A stretch of DNA of 64,000 bases from Nostoc sp. MG11 (lineage in GTDB: Bacteria; Cyanobacteriota; Cyanobacteriia; Cyanobacteriales; Nostocaceae). Positions 1-8,955 of the stretch are shown in pieces. The position numbers and the translations under genes were made by a program. The stretch lies in assembly GCF_014904695.1 (NCBI RefSeq), contig NZ_JACXXN010000013.1:1-64000 (forward strand). Reading direction: 5' to 3'. The notes under the pieces were generated by a model. The model ran no database searches and was not told where the DNA came from. It worked only from the letters and a program-made list of their open reading frames with translations. The stretch's first letter is position 1, and every line of letters begins with the position of its first letter.

Positions 1-1
1 A

Positions 2-112
2 ATAATAATATCCCTGACCATCCTACGAATACGAAGCGATCGCGCTTTAACCAGTCGTCTAGAACGTCAAACCACCCTCTACTGGGCGCGCGTCCAATTG
101 CGATGGTCATGA
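2..112 (+). CDS. Possible 3' end of an upstream gene (partial)
   Basis: An open frame enters from the left edge and ends at a TGA at 110-112, giving 36 residues. It begins with a hydrophobic stretch ([10 protein letters not shown]), followed by a basic, arginine-rich tail ([13 protein letters not shown]). A hydrophobic segment plus charged tail would suit the C-terminus of a membrane protein. Frame 1 is also open to a stop near 135, so the coding frame is not certain. I do not recognise the family. Confidence 0.25.
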   Translation: MIISLTILRIRSDRALTSRLERQTTLYWARVQLRWS

Positions 113-426
113 GAGCAAATCTCCAAATGTTATAAGTACAGGTCGTATCTGTATATAAATGACTATTTTACAGCCATCCATAAGCAGAAAGTTAACAGGT
201 TGTCTACCTAGTTTACAATTTTTTACGTACCTTTAATCATAATAGGTGCAAATCGCTAATCTTTCTAGGGTATTTGTCATTAAATTTAACCTTTGATACA
301 GATGCGATCACACTAAAGGAAGAATAATTTTAAAATTGTTATCCCCTCTCCTCTTGTTCTCCATCCCCCAGGAATCAGCCAGCTGACGCTAAAATGAATC
401 CTACAGTTAAATTTGATTAATGCTAA
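113..426. other. Non-coding spacer
   Basis: About 310 bases of AT-rich sequence with no convincing gene or strong hairpin. It presumably contains the promoter of the two-gene unit starting at 427, but I could not pick out a defensible -10/-35 pair. Confidence 0.4.
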
Positions 427-699
427 ATGTTTACCATCGACTTAAGCATCAGGAACACTGCTTTCCCCATTTCAGTACAACGTAAGTCAGCCGAAGATGC
501 TGAGGCTGTCTATCAGCTAATCTTGGCTGCAATACGTTCTGGCAATCCTGACATTGTGGAACTAAAGTGCGAAGGCAAGACAGAGAAAAAAATTGCTGTC
601 CGTGCTAGTGAAATTTCTGGAGTACAGATTGTTCAGAAAGATGGTGTAACCACTGCTGGTGGTAGACCTCCTGGGTTTTTTGCAGTAGCGGCTGAGTAA
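427..699 (+). CDS. Conserved small hypothetical protein, 90 aa
   Basis: The protein starts MFTIDLSIRN and is soluble-looking, with no signal peptide or membrane segment. The N-terminal half resembles an alternating beta/alpha fold; the C-terminus is glycine-rich (TTAGGRPPGFFAVAAE). It ends 13 bases before the ABC ATPase at 713 on the same strand, so the two are very likely co-transcribed. I believe similar short proteins occur in other cyanobacteria, but I know no function for them. A role linked to the ABC transporter is inference from position only. Confidence 0.75.
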   Translation: MFTIDLSIRNTAFPISVQRKSAEDAEAVYQLILAAIRSGNPDIVELKCEGKTEKKIAVRASEISGVQIVQKDGVTTAGGRPPGFFAVAAE

Positions 700-712
700 C
701 CAAGGTATATAA

Positions 713-1390
713 ATGGCGGAAGTGGGCATCGAGGTCAAGAATTTAAACTTCAGTTGGCCTAATGGCGAAACAGCAATCAAATCTTGCTCACTAGAAGTAC
801 CCAAGGGTGAGTTTTGGATGCTCTTGGGTACAAATGGCAGTGGCAAATCAACGTTACTTAGACTACTGGCAGGGTTATTATCTGCTGAGTCTGGTGAAAT
901 TCGGGTTTTGCATCCTATTGGTTTTGTTTTCCAAAATCCAGATCATCAACTGGTAATGCCAACGGTTGGTGCTGATGTAGCGTTTGGATTAGTGGAAGAA
1001 CAATTGCCACCTGCTGCGGTGAGAGCAAGAGTTGAGGAGGCGCTAGGGGCGGTCAATTTGCTTGCCTTACAACGACGTCCTATATATGCGCTTTCTGGGG
1101 GACAAAAGCAGCGAGTAGCGATCGCGGGTGCGATCGCCCGTCACTGTGAAGTCTTACTATTAGATGAACCCACTGCCTTACTAGATCCAGATAGCCAACT
1201 GGATTTAGTAGCTGGTGTCCGCAGCTTGGTTAAAAGTCGGGGTATTACAGCTTTGTGGGTGACACATCGATTAGACGAGTTAAATTACTGTGATGGTGCT
1301 TTCTTACTAGAAAAAGGCTGTCTGGTAGATTGGGGTGAAGCCCAGCGTCTCAAACAACGTCTAATGGAGGTAAACACCGAAGCCTCTTGA
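713..1390 (+). CDS. ABC transporter ATP-binding protein, ECF/CbiO type
   Basis: A 225-residue stand-alone ATPase. Walker A is G39-TNGSGKST, the signature LSGGQKQR lies near residue 127, Walker B (VLLLDEPTALLD) near 147-157 and the H-loop (WVTHR) near 181-185. The ATRANS-like layout and QNPDHQLVMPTV in the Q-loop region (FQNPD) are typical of energy-coupling-factor ATPases of the CbiO/EcfA class, which power uptake of cobalt, nickel, biotin or other vitamins. No T- or S-component is visible next to it, so the substrate cannot be assigned. It follows the 90-aa gene by 13 bases and is followed by a strong terminator at 1491. Confidence 0.85.
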   Translation: MAEVGIEVKNLNFSWPNGETAIKSCSLEVPKGEFWMLLGTNGSGKSTLLRLLAGLLSAESGEIRVLHPIGFVFQNPDHQLVMPTVGADVAFGLVEEQLPPAAVRARVEEALGAVNLLALQRRPIYALSGGQKQRVAIAGAIARHCEVLLLDEPTALLDPDSQLDLVAGVRSLVKSRGITALWVTHRLDELNYCDGAFLLEKGCLVDWGEAQRLKQRLMEVNTEAS

Positions 1391-1399
1391 TTTAGTTAG

Positions 1400-1440
1400 T
1401 GCTGAGTTCCGTTAGCGGTAGCGGAGCGTTTAGCTCGTGC
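1400..1440. repeat. Short degenerate cyanobacterial interspersed repeat
   Basis: The stretch around GTTAGCGGTAGCGGAGCG resembles the GC-rich 'gttagcg-cagcg-gtagcg' repeats seen in larger copies at 25150-25410 and near 39830 in this window. It lies outside any gene. Confidence 0.4.
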
Positions 1441-1490
1441 TGGGTAGGAAGAAGTAAATACTCAGCACCCAGTAATAATAAAAAACTGCT

Positions 1491-1519
1491 ACGCGCCTTT
1501 TTTGAAAAGGCGCGTTTTA
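1491..1519 (+). terminator. Rho-independent terminator after the ABC ATPase
   Basis: A perfect 11-bp inverted repeat (ACGCGCCTTTT at 1491-1501, AAAAGGCGCGT at 1505-1515) closes a 3-base loop and runs into a T-rich tail. It lies about 100 bases after the ABC ATPase stop codon. Confidence 0.75.
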
Positions 1520-1661
1520 AGTTGGTGCGTCTGTCTTAAGGTCAGTTTTATGAACCTGACGCATTTTTGTTTTTTGTAACATAGTGTTACAGACAATGCA
1601 TCAATTATTATAAATCTTATGAATGAATTTTGTTAACTCTAGAAAATTGTGATTAAAAACC

Positions 1662-2213
1662 ATGCCCCGTTCCTTACTCCAAGCCGTTTTGTTAGTGGAC
1701 GGCTACAATATAATTGGCGCTTGGCCTTGCCTTAAAAAGACCCGTGATAGCGCTGGACTGGAGGCAGCACGCGGAGAACTTGTTGAAGCGATGACGGGTT
1801 ATAGTGCGTTTCAAGGTTATGTAACTCAAATAGTTTTTGATGCTCAATACCATAACGCCTCTAGCAATAAAGAAATGATAACTGAGCTTTTATCAGTTTA
1901 TTACACCGATTTTGGACAGACGGCAGATACCTACATTGAAAAATCCTGTGCGTCTATGCGGCAGCAAGTTGCTCAATCTCTGATTTCTCGTGTGATTGTT
2001 GCCACATCAGATAGAGCACAGCAATTAATGGTACAGGGGTATGGAGCTGAATGGTTGTCGGCACAACAGCTCTGTGGCGAAGTGGAAGCTACTATTTGTC
2101 GGATGCGGCAAAAGTATCATACACGTAAACAATCTAAGAGTAGGTTTTTGGCCAATGCTATTGATGCTAAAGCACGGCAGCGTTTGGCTGAATTGCGAAT
2201 GGGATTACAGTAG
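1662..2213 (+). CDS. NYN domain (YacP/Rae1-like) endoribonuclease family protein
   Basis: The 183-residue protein carries the NYN/PIN-like fold signature LLVDGYNIIGAW at residues 10-21, where D13 and N16 are the usual metal-site positions. It then has the FDAQYH and VATSDRAQQ blocks that contribute further acidic residues (D near 115) in YacP-family proteins. Bacillus Rae1/YacP is a ribosome-associated mRNA endonuclease, and cyanobacterial and plastid relatives are common. The basic C-terminal tail (YHTRKQSKSR) suits RNA binding. It stands alone, downstream of the terminator at 1491 and upstream of tRNA-Asn. Nuclease activity is inferred from the family. Confidence 0.85.
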   Translation: MPRSLLQAVLLVDGYNIIGAWPCLKKTRDSAGLEAARGELVEAMTGYSAFQGYVTQIVFDAQYHNASSNKEMITELLSVYYTDFGQTADTYIEKSCASMRQQVAQSLISRVIVATSDRAQQLMVQGYGAEWLSAQQLCGEVEATICRMRQKYHTRKQSKSRFLANAIDAKARQRLAELRMGLQ

Positions 2214-2358
2214 ATTTTAGCATCCAAAGGTCTGGACTTAAGTTTAAGAGAGGGTTTTGGCTGCAAAAATTCTATTATTAAGCATCTAAAAAAAATATTT
2301 TGGCGGAAGTACTTGCCAAATCCTATCCGTTAGCCTTACTATTATAAACTGTGGGTGA

Positions 2359-2430
<72 letters not shown>

Positions 2431-2513
2431 TTAAATAAAAAATTAAAGTATAAAAAGAAAAACTTTACATTTCTGAAAACTCTGGTCACTGGATCAGGCT
2501 GTAGATTTCATGA

Positions 2514-2984
2514 ATGGTCGGTCTTTTCGCGGTAAAAATTCGTCCCTATCAACCAAACGACTTAGAAGATACTGTTCAACTTTGGTATCAAACTTGGCAT
2601 CAAACATTTCCCCACATTCAACACCCACAGTCTTATGTTGAATGGGAAGCTCGCTTTAATAATGAACTGGCGGTAAGAGGAAATGTTTGGGTTGCTGAAG
2701 TAGAAAATCGCATTGTGGGTTTTATTGTAGTCATGCAAGAGGAACAATGCTTGGAGCAGCTTTTTGTAGACACGGCCTATCAGAATCAAGGTATAGGTTC
2801 GGCCTTGCTTGAGAAAGCAAAGGTAATTTGTTCGCAAGGACTCAAGCTGCACACATTACAACAGAATATACAAGCTCGTGCATTTTACGAACGGCACGGT
2901 TTCAAAATCGGCAAATTATCAACAAATAAAATCAACGGTAAACCCAACGTCGAATATTACTGGTTGCTTTGGTGTATGGCTTAG
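2514..2984 (+). CDS. GNAT family N-acetyltransferase
   Basis: A 156-residue single-domain GNAT protein. It has the N-terminal IRPYQPNDLEDTVQLW strand-helix, the central beta strands (VWVAEVENRIVGFIVV), the acetyl-CoA binding loop LFVDTAYQNQGIGSALLEKA near residues 83-102 (Q/R-x-x-G-x-G/A variant) and the closing QARAFYERHGF motif. The acyl acceptor cannot be predicted. The ATG at 2514 is used here; no clear Shine-Dalgarno sequence is visible. The gene converges with the M56 peptidase gene, about 64 bases away. Confidence 0.88.
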   Translation: MVGLFAVKIRPYQPNDLEDTVQLWYQTWHQTFPHIQHPQSYVEWEARFNNELAVRGNVWVAEVENRIVGFIVVMQEEQCLEQLFVDTAYQNQGIGSALLEKAKVICSQGLKLHTLQQNIQARAFYERHGFKIGKLSTNKINGKPNVEYYWLLWCMA

Positions 2985-3048
2985 GAACTTAGAATTAACA
3001 ATATTCTAGTAATAGGTAATTGATATTACACATTAATATTTTAAGTTT

Positions 3049-3894
3049 TTAAGTGTGAAATATTACGGTTACTAAAGGCAAGAACGCTAACAGGAAGCTA
3101 TGCCAGGACTGTAACTGAACTTCTGGGGCTAATTCTGCTGGCATTAATAAAGCTTCTATTCTTTGTTCTAAGCGATCACCTGCACCAGAGGAACCCAACG
3201 CAGCACAACAAATTTCCGGCAATACAGGACTGATACTAACCACTAATAAAAGTGATTCCGCTAGCACCAGAGGATCTACCTGCAATGCTGCATAACCGTC
3301 AGCACGGAGTTCACGCAAAACTAACAGTTCTTGCCACAAAGGCTCTGTGTTTGGTAACCAAGCAGTACAGGAACGCACCCAACCCAGCCAAAAAAACCAG
3401 AATGTATCCCTGTAATAGTAATGCCCTTGCTCATGCGCTAAAACGCTTTCTATATGAGTGGGTGAAAGAGTTTGCAGTAATCCCTGGCTAACGACTAGTT
3501 CGGGTTGCCAAAAACCAATTTGACCTGCGAACAGCGCACCTGTTTGAAGTAGTCGGACTTCTCTATCCTCAAGCTTAATCAGATGACAGTTGCGGGCAGA
3601 TTTTACAGACTGCAATCCCTGGAAGGCAAGTTTAATGCACAAAATGGCAAAGAATGCTAGGGAAATTAACGCCAGCACATAACTGAACCAGCCTGTATAC
3701 ATCCCGCCCATTTGTCCTTGAGGCCCCATGCACAGTACGGCGATCGCAGTCATGAAAATTAGCAAGGGAGGGAAAAGAAATAAAAACAGCGATCGCCGCC
3801 AGCGCAGATTCCAACTACCTTGGGGTTGATTCCAAGAAGATCTCAACCACCAAGCAACTGCCAAAACAATCACAATCATCATTAGATGCATCAT
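3049..3894 (-). CDS. M56 family (BlaR1-like) membrane metallopeptidase
   Basis: A 281-residue membrane protein with hydrophobic segments near residues 5-17, 36-56, 70-92 and at the C-terminus. The zinc motif is H154-EQG-H158, with a likely third ligand E195 in ELRAD. This is the BlaR1/MecR1 peptidase core without the penicillin-binding sensor domain, the usual form in cyanobacteria. Its start overlaps the BlaI-type repressor stop by four bases (ATGA), so the pair is translationally coupled. In BlaR1 systems the membrane peptidase responds to a signal and leads to cleavage of the BlaI repressor; here the signal is unknown. Confidence 0.9.
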   Translation of the reverse strand: MMHLMMIVIVLAVAWWLRSSWNQPQGSWNLRWRRSLFLFLFPPLLIFMTAIAVLCMGPQGQMGGMYTGWFSYVLALISLAFFAILCIKLAFQGLQSVKSARNCHLIKLEDREVRLLQTGALFAGQIGFWQPELVVSQGLLQTLSPTHIESVLAHEQGHYYYRDTFWFFWLGWVRSCTAWLPNTEPLWQELLVLRELRADGYAALQVDPLVLAESLLLVVSISPVLPEICCAALGSSGAGDRLEQRIEALLMPAELAPEVQLQSWHSFLLAFLPLVTVIFHT

Positions 3895-4310
3895 TTTTCC
3901 TCCCTGGCTTGGCGTGCAGCTTGAATGCGTTTGGCGATCGCTTCTATTTGCTCGCTGGCTGCTTCATCTAGACTATCAGCAAAGGCAGCGACAACATCAG
4001 GATTACCAACGGCGAGAAATCGCTGCAACTGCTCGTGTGCTTTGATTACCGCTGATTGCTGCTTAGTCAGCAATGGTTGCCAGTAAAATGCCCGTCCTTG
4101 TTTGTTGCATGTCAGCCAACCTTTATCAGTGAGACGACGCAGAACGGTGGTTACAGAAGTATAAGCTAATTCTCGGTTGGGATCAGCCAGAATGCGATCG
4201 TGTACATCCTTGACTGTAGCTGAACCAAGTTCCCAGATAATATTTAAAATTTCCGCTTCCAACGGGCCTACAGACAATTGTTTAGGGCGGTAGTCGGGTA
4301 AAGGTGCCAT
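3891..4310 (-). CDS. BlaI/MecI/CopY family transcriptional repressor
   Basis: A 139-residue protein. The winged-helix domain at residues 12-80 (LGPLEAEILNIIWELGSAT, then TSVTTVLRRLTDKGWL) matches the BlaI/MecI/CopY fold: an 'LE-x-E-I/V-L' start and a recognition helix with TTVLRRL. The C-terminal third is helical and likely dimerises. It is the first gene of a two-gene operon with the M56 peptidase. BlaI proteins usually autoregulate, but I could not identify a clean TACA-TGTA dyad in the upstream region, so the operator is not assigned. Confidence 0.9.
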   Translation of the reverse strand: MAPLPDYRPKQLSVGPLEAEILNIIWELGSATVKDVHDRILADPNRELAYTSVTTVLRRLTDKGWLTCNKQGRAFYWQPLLTKQQSAVIKAHEQLQRFLAVGNPDVVAAFADSLDEAASEQIEAIAKRIQAARQAREEK

Positions 4311-4616
4311 ATCAGTTTTGGTGGGATGAGCGGAGTGGAATTAGCAAGCGTCAGGCTACTTAGTCATACCAACTTGAAGCGTCAAACACAGCTTTAGCAG
4401 GTTTGTTCTTTCAGATTACAAGATAGTGCAGCAAGTCTGAAAGCCCAGAAGCATGGGAGCAGGCTTTTTTAGACTTTTTTTGGATTTCATGAATGGTATG
4501 TATCGTGGATTTGAATGCTAAAAAACGCTCTATGGTCAACTGGAACTGTAGTTAGTGACACCAAGTAGGTAAAATGTTATTTGCGGCAATAGTATTAGAG
4601 CAGGTGTATCCAGCGC
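4311..4616. promoter_or_regulatory. Divergent promoter region between blaI-like gene and comB
   Basis: About 306 bases separate two divergent genes, so both promoters must lie here. The only clear structure is the hairpin at 4440-4470 (separate entry). The 15-mer GATTTCATGAATGGT at 4483-4497 also occurs at 2504-2518, just before the GNAT start; this may be chance. Confidence 0.5.
4440..4470 (+). terminator. Terminator-like hairpin in comB leader
   Basis: AAAGCC at 4440-4445 pairs with GGCTTT at 4462-4467, with a possible inner CCA/TGG pairing, followed by a run of T. It sits about 150 bases upstream of the comB start on the comB strand, so it could end a short leader transcript or attenuate comB. 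The stem is short. Confidence 0.35.
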
Positions 4617-5360
4617 GTGAAGCTATTCGTATATCACACTCCGGAATTGACTCCAACGGATAAAGCGCCAGATTGTGCGATCGCAGTCGATGTCTTGCGA
4701 GCCACTAGCACAATCGCGACTGTCCTAGCGGCTGGAGGCGAAGCGGTGCAAGTCTTCAGTGATTTAGATCAACTAATCGAAGTTAGCGAAAAATGGCCTT
4801 CAGAAAAACGCCTACGAGCTGGAGAACGCGGCGGCGCGAAAGTAACTGGCTTTGAATTAGGTAACTCTCCCCTTGATTGCACACAAGAATTAGTGGCGGG
4901 ACGTCGCTTGTTTATCAGTACTACTAATGGCACTCGCGCTTTACAACGAGTACAAGAATCTCCAGCTGTATTAGCAGCAGCCTTAATCAATCGGGCGGCG
5001 GTAGTGCAGTATCTCTTGGAGAAGCAACCAGAGACAGTATGGATTGTTGGTTCAGGTTGGGAAGGCTCTTTTTCTTTAGAGGATACAGTTTGTGCAGGCG
5101 CGATCGCCCATAGTCTTGTACAGCAAACTAAATTGTCGCAGGAGGAATTAGCTGGTAATGATGAAGTAATTAGCGCGATCGCTCTTTACTCACAGTGGCA
5201 AGGCGATTTATTAGGATTGTTGCACCAAGCTAGTCACGGCCAGCGACTATTGCGCCTGGAATGTTATGAAGACTTAAAATATTGTTCTCAAACTGATATT
5301 TTAGATGTCTTGCCCATACAACAAGAAACGGGAGTTTTAAAAAGTCAAGAAGCAAAATAG
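4617..5360 (+). CDS. comB: 2-phosphosulfolactate phosphatase family protein (ComB-like)
   Basis: A 247-residue soluble protein of the ComB family. It opens [10 protein letters not shown], followed by [21 protein letters not shown] and, further on, [16 protein letters not shown] and [12 protein letters not shown]; these blocks hold the conserved Asp/Glu/Arg metal- and phosphate-site residues. In archaea and some bacteria ComB makes sulfolactate on the way to coenzyme M. Cyanobacteria carry the gene without a coenzyme M pathway, so the real substrate is unclear. A GTG start at 4617 is supported by the family N-terminus. Confidence 0.85.
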   Translation: MKLFVYHTPELTPTDKAPDCAIAVDVLRATSTIATVLAAGGEAVQVFSDLDQLIEVSEKWPSEKRLRAGERGGAKVTGFELGNSPLDCTQELVAGRRLFISTTNGTRALQRVQESPAVLAAALINRAAVVQYLLEKQPETVWIVGSGWEGSFSLEDTVCAGAIAHSLVQQTKLSQEELAGNDEVISAIALYSQWQGDLLGLLHQASHGQRLLRLECYEDLKYCSQTDILDVLPIQQETGVLKSQEAK

Positions 5361-5373
5361 ATAACTACAATAC

Positions 5374-5398
5374 AAGAGTCAGATGAATTCTGGCTCTT
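5374..5398. terminator. Bidirectional terminator between comB and the polysaccharide locus
   Basis: AAGAGTCAG (5374-5382) and CTGGCTCTT (5390-5398) form a 9-bp stem with one G-T pair and a 7-base loop, in the 46-base gap between two convergent genes. A T-rich stretch follows on the plus strand. Confidence 0.6.
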
Positions 5399-5406
5399 AA
5401 CTTCTT

Positions 5407-6468
5407 TTACAGATAGCGTGATAAAACTTCGACAGTAGCTTTTCCTGTTTTTTCCCAACTGAATTGTTGAGAGCGAGTGATCCCTTGGTGGGAAAGGTGC
5501 GATCGCAAAGCTGAATCGGTGGCAATTGCTTGCATTGCTTTGCTTATTTCCTCTATGTTGTAGGGATTGATCAAAATCGCTGCGTCACCGGCAACTTCTG
5601 GAAGAGAAGAAATGTTGGAGGTGATCACAGGAGTACCGCAAGCCATTGCTTCCAGGACAGGAAAACCAAAGCCTTCCCAGAGACTAGGAAAGACAAGAGC
5701 GATCGCTTGATTGATGATTTTCGGCAATTCGTTGTAAGCAACATAATCGAGAAACTTTACCTGATTAGTTATACCTAGTTCCTCAACTTGTGCTTTTAAA
5801 ACTGGCGTATAACGCTGATCAATTGAACCGGCTAACCACAATTCGTAGTCATCGCTGTTTGGTAGTGTAGCGAAAGCGGAAATCAGTCGATGTAGGTTTT
5901 TGTAAGGATCTTGGCGTCCAATGTAGAGAAAGTAGTTACGGGTGGGTAGGTTGAGAAAACGATAGTGATTGCGATCGTGAGCAAGGGGTATAGGGGTAAT
6001 TTTGCTAGCTGGAATTTGGTAAAAGTCAATAATGTCTTTAGCTGTGGCGTTGGAGTTACAGATAATATGTTGCGCTTGGTTGAGAACTTGGGGAATATAG
6101 TAGCGATGGTAGGGTATCAACGGTGAAAAGCGTTTAGGAAAGCGCAACGGTATTAAGTCGTGAAACATCACGACAAAGCGACAATTACTATAAAGAGGTG
6201 CTTCTGGGAGTGGAGAAAATAATAGTTGTGATTTTAGCTGTTTATAGATTTGCGGTAATTTAAATTGCGTCCAAACAAGGCGATCAAAATGCCCTTTTAT
6301 ACCTTGGTCTGGTGTTAAATTTGGTAAAATTGGATAGCAGTCATACTTGGGAATGATCTGCGAAGTTAATAACCTCAGTTTGAGAGGTTGTAAATTTGGA
6401 AGAAGATTTAAAGCGTAGGTTGTTATACCTGTAGGTTTAGTTGACAGAAAAGAGAGATTAACTAACAA
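5407..6468 (-). CDS. Glycosyltransferase family 4 (GT-B fold)
   Basis: A 353-residue retaining GT4 enzyme. The N-terminal acceptor domain includes the glycine loop [12 protein letters not shown]. The C-terminal donor domain starts at [19 protein letters not shown] (near 181) and holds the EX7E motif E265-GFGFPVL-E273, then [22 protein letters not shown]. This last stretch is typical of WbaZ/mannosyltransferase-like GT4 enzymes. It is the last gene of the minus-strand polysaccharide locus, 27 bases after its upstream neighbour. It probably adds one sugar, perhaps mannose or rhamnose, to the repeat unit; donor and acceptor are not predictable. Confidence 0.88.
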   Translation of the reverse strand: MLVNLSFLSTKPTGITTYALNLLPNLQPLKLRLLTSQIIPKYDCYPILPNLTPDQGIKGHFDRLVWTQFKLPQIYKQLKSQLLFSPLPEAPLYSNCRFVVMFHDLIPLRFPKRFSPLIPYHRYYIPQVLNQAQHIICNSNATAKDIIDFYQIPASKITPIPLAHDRNHYRFLNLPTRNYFLYIGRQDPYKNLHRLISAFATLPNSDDYELWLAGSIDQRYTPVLKAQVEELGITNQVKFLDYVAYNELPKIINQAIALVFPSLWEGFGFPVLEAMACGTPVITSNISSLPEVAGDAAILINPYNIEEISKAMQAIATDSALRSHLSHQGITRSQQFSWEKTGKATVEVLSRYL

Positions 6469-6495
6469 CTTTTTCAGCTTTTATTAAAACTTAAT

Positions 6496-7800
6496 TTAAC
6501 TACATAAATGAGAGATAAATTGTTCAGCGGATTCTTTCCAAGAGAATGGTCTATATTCATTTTTGATCTGATCAACCAAATGATTGTAGTAAATATCTGA
6601 ATCAAGCAGCTTTTTTAAAGCTTGGTGGAGTTCAGTTGGTTGAGTCGGATCAAAATATATACAGAAGTCTCCTCCTACTTCAGGTAAAGAGCCACCAGTG
6701 CTAGCAATTACAGGTTTACAGTATTGTAGTGCTTCTACAACTGGTAGTCCAAATCCCTCATAAAAAGAGGCTTGAACTAAGCAGTAACAGTTTTTATAGA
6801 GAGCTTTTAGCTGAGCATCGCTAACCGAACCTAATATATGTATAAACTTGCCATACATTTTATTAGATTCTATTAGCGCGTCAGTCTTGGAGTGCCAACC
6901 TCTATTGCCCGCAAAGATTAAATGTATGTTTTCATTATTTGAATCTACCAATAAATCAAACGCTGCTATAATACCTTGAATATTTTTATGAGGAACTAAA
7001 CTTCCTACTACTAAAATATATCTTTTATTTAGTAGTTCAATAAAAGTTTCATTAAAATTATCAAACTCTGCATTTAGTGAGTAATCATGATTAGAATAGT
7101 CACATCCTAAACGAAAGCTTTTGACTATTAAATTTGGATTATCATTGGCTACTATTCCCTGCTTTTGGGCGTATTTATAATCTTCAACACTATTTTTAGA
7201 TATACATAAAACTTGATCAAATAAGGTTGAATACTCTCTGTAAAAATTTGTAAAAGCCTCAGTAAATCTCTTTGAAGAAAATTCAGGAAATTTTATAGGT
7301 ATGAGATCGTAACATATAATTACAATGGTAACTTGATGTTTTTTTAGAATCTGTAAAAATCTATAGTATGTTTTAGGTAAATCCCAATTTGCATCGGCTA
7401 TGATGTATATATCTCCTGGTTGAATTTTATAAGCATCTAATTCCAGATAAATATTTTTATGTTCATTTAAATTTAACGAATCAACTAAATACAATGTATT
7501 TGAAAATAAATTTATAATTTTATTTTTGAGCTTAGAAAGCAAAACCTGGATTTTTCTATTGATTTTGATTATTGGGTAAAGATACTGGTTCCTCTTGGTA
7601 GTTTGACTGTAATTTTGTTGATTAAGATTAGTCACTCTGACTATAGATTTACCATCAAACATAACTGCTGCTATTTCTATATCTGGACTAGTCGAACTTA
7701 GTTTCAACATTTCCGATGAAAGTTCACGAACTACTCGATGGATTCCAGTATTTTTATATGTGTGTTTTGCTGTATGAGTGCAATCTATAAATATTCTCAT
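6496..7800 (-). CDS. Glycosyltransferase family 4 (GT-B fold)
   Basis: A 434-residue GT4 enzyme. The N-terminal domain starts MRIFIDCTHTAKHTYKNTGIHRVVREL, where TGIHRV is the glycine loop common to this subgroup. The donor domain has YILVVGSLVPHKNIQGII near residue 260 and an EX7E motif (EGFGLPVVE) near 348, followed by KPVIASTGGSLPEVGGDF. A basic insertion at residues 85-110 may contact the membrane. The gene is notably AT-rich compared with rimO or nadB, as are its neighbours in this locus, which suggests horizontal acquisition. Substrate unknown. Confidence 0.87.
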   Translation of the reverse strand: MRIFIDCTHTAKHTYKNTGIHRVVRELSSEMLKLSSTSPDIEIAAVMFDGKSIVRVTNLNQQNYSQTTKRNQYLYPIIKINRKIQVLLSKLKNKIINLFSNTLYLVDSLNLNEHKNIYLELDAYKIQPGDIYIIADANWDLPKTYYRFLQILKKHQVTIVIICYDLIPIKFPEFSSKRFTEAFTNFYREYSTLFDQVLCISKNSVEDYKYAQKQGIVANDNPNLIVKSFRLGCDYSNHDYSLNAEFDNFNETFIELLNKRYILVVGSLVPHKNIQGIIAAFDLLVDSNNENIHLIFAGNRGWHSKTDALIESNKMYGKFIHILGSVSDAQLKALYKNCYCLVQASFYEGFGLPVVEALQYCKPVIASTGGSLPEVGGDFCIYFDPTQPTELHQALKKLLDSDIYYNHLVDQIKNEYRPFSWKESAEQFISHLCS

Positions 7801-7975
7801 CTGAGACTCTAGTTGTAATTGCTTATTTTTGTTTCTATTTTTGCCTAAATCTAGACATCACAAACCTCAGAATAAAATACATAATTTGAGAACTTGAGAA
7901 TTTTATTCTTGAGGAAATTTTGTTGCTTTATATTGGGTCAAATAATTAATTAGCTAAATTGGGAAGCTAGTCTAT

Positions 7976-8941
7976 CTAACTGCTCAATTTCTTGAGGTCA
8001 TAATCAACCATTAACTCAACTAATTCATTAAAGGAATACTGAGGCTGCCAATCTATCTCGGTTTTAATTTTATCAATGCAGCCAACCAACTGAATGGGTT
8101 CATCGGGGCGGTAGAAAGCGGGGTCAACTAAAACATAATCTTGCCAGTTTAAACCAACACTATTGAAAGCGCACTCAACAAGTTCTTTTACAGAGTGGGT
8201 TTCACCACTAGCAATGATATAGTCATTTGGCATTTCCTGTTGCAACATCAGCCACATCGCATAAACAGCATCTTTTGCATAGCACCAATCACGGCGAGCA
8301 TCTAGGTTGCCCAATTTTAATTCATTTGCCAGACCAAGCTTAATTTGGGCAGCTGCATGTGTGATTTTACGAAATACAAATTCTGTGCCACGTCGAGGTG
8401 ATTCGTGAGTATAAGTAATACCGCAGCAGGTATAAAGATTATATTTTTGCCGATAGTTAATGGTCATCCAATGAGCATAAGCTTTGGCAACACCATAAGG
8501 ATTACGAGGACGGAAGGCTGTACGTTCAGTTTGGGGTGAGTCATCGGGTTGACCAAAGACTTCACTACTGGAGGCTTGATAGAATTTTGCGTCTGGTTTA
8601 CAGCGACGAATGGATTCTAGTAAACGGGAGACACCAAGGGCTGTGTATTCGGCGGTGAGAGCGGGTTGTGTCCAAGAAAGGGGAACGTAGCTTTGGGAGG
8701 CGAGGTTATAAATTTCGTCAGGTTGTGATTCATCTATCACATCCATTAAGGAGGATTGATCAAGAAGATCACCGGATACAATTTGAATCTCGCCTGAAAG
8801 GTGGGTAATCCGTTCTAGATTACTGGTGCTGGAACGGCGCACTAAACCGAATACTTGATAGCCTTTGGTTAGGAGGAGTTCGGCAAGATAAGATCCGTCT
8901 TGTCCGGTTAAGCCAGTAATTAGGGCTTTTTTAAGTGTCAT
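7976..8941 (-). CDS. gmd: GDP-mannose 4,6-dehydratase
   Basis: A 321-residue extended short-chain dehydrogenase. It has the NADP-binding G10-LTG-QDG-S loop, R35/R36 in FGLVRRSST (the usual GMD phosphate contact), the SSSEVFG catalytic Ser/Thr-Glu region, Y149-GVA-K153, and the diagnostic THESPRRGTEFVFRKI and DARRDWCYAKDAV blocks. The enzyme converts GDP-D-mannose to GDP-4-keto-6-deoxy-D-mannose, precursor of GDP-L-fucose, GDP-D-rhamnose and related sugars. No fcl/GMER or Rmd reductase lies in the window, so the final sugar is open. A vapC relic separates it from the upstream gene. Confidence 0.93.
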   Translation of the reverse strand: MTLKKALITGLTGQDGSYLAELLLTKGYQVFGLVRRSSTSNLERITHLSGEIQIVSGDLLDQSSLMDVIDESQPDEIYNLASQSYVPLSWTQPALTAEYTALGVSRLLESIRRCKPDAKFYQASSSEVFGQPDDSPQTERTAFRPRNPYGVAKAYAHWMTINYRQKYNLYTCCGITYTHESPRRGTEFVFRKITHAAAQIKLGLANELKLGNLDARRDWCYAKDAVYAMWLMLQQEMPNDYIIASGETHSVKELVECAFNSVGLNWQDYVLVDPAFYRPDEPIQLVGCIDKIKTEIDWQPQYSFNELVELMVDYDLKKLSS

Positions 8942-8955
8942 TTGCTATTCAATGA

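Noticed and set aside
4311-4380. BlaI-type operator dyad before the repressor gene
   Set aside because: No convincing TACA-N-TGTA type palindrome was found, so no operator is called.
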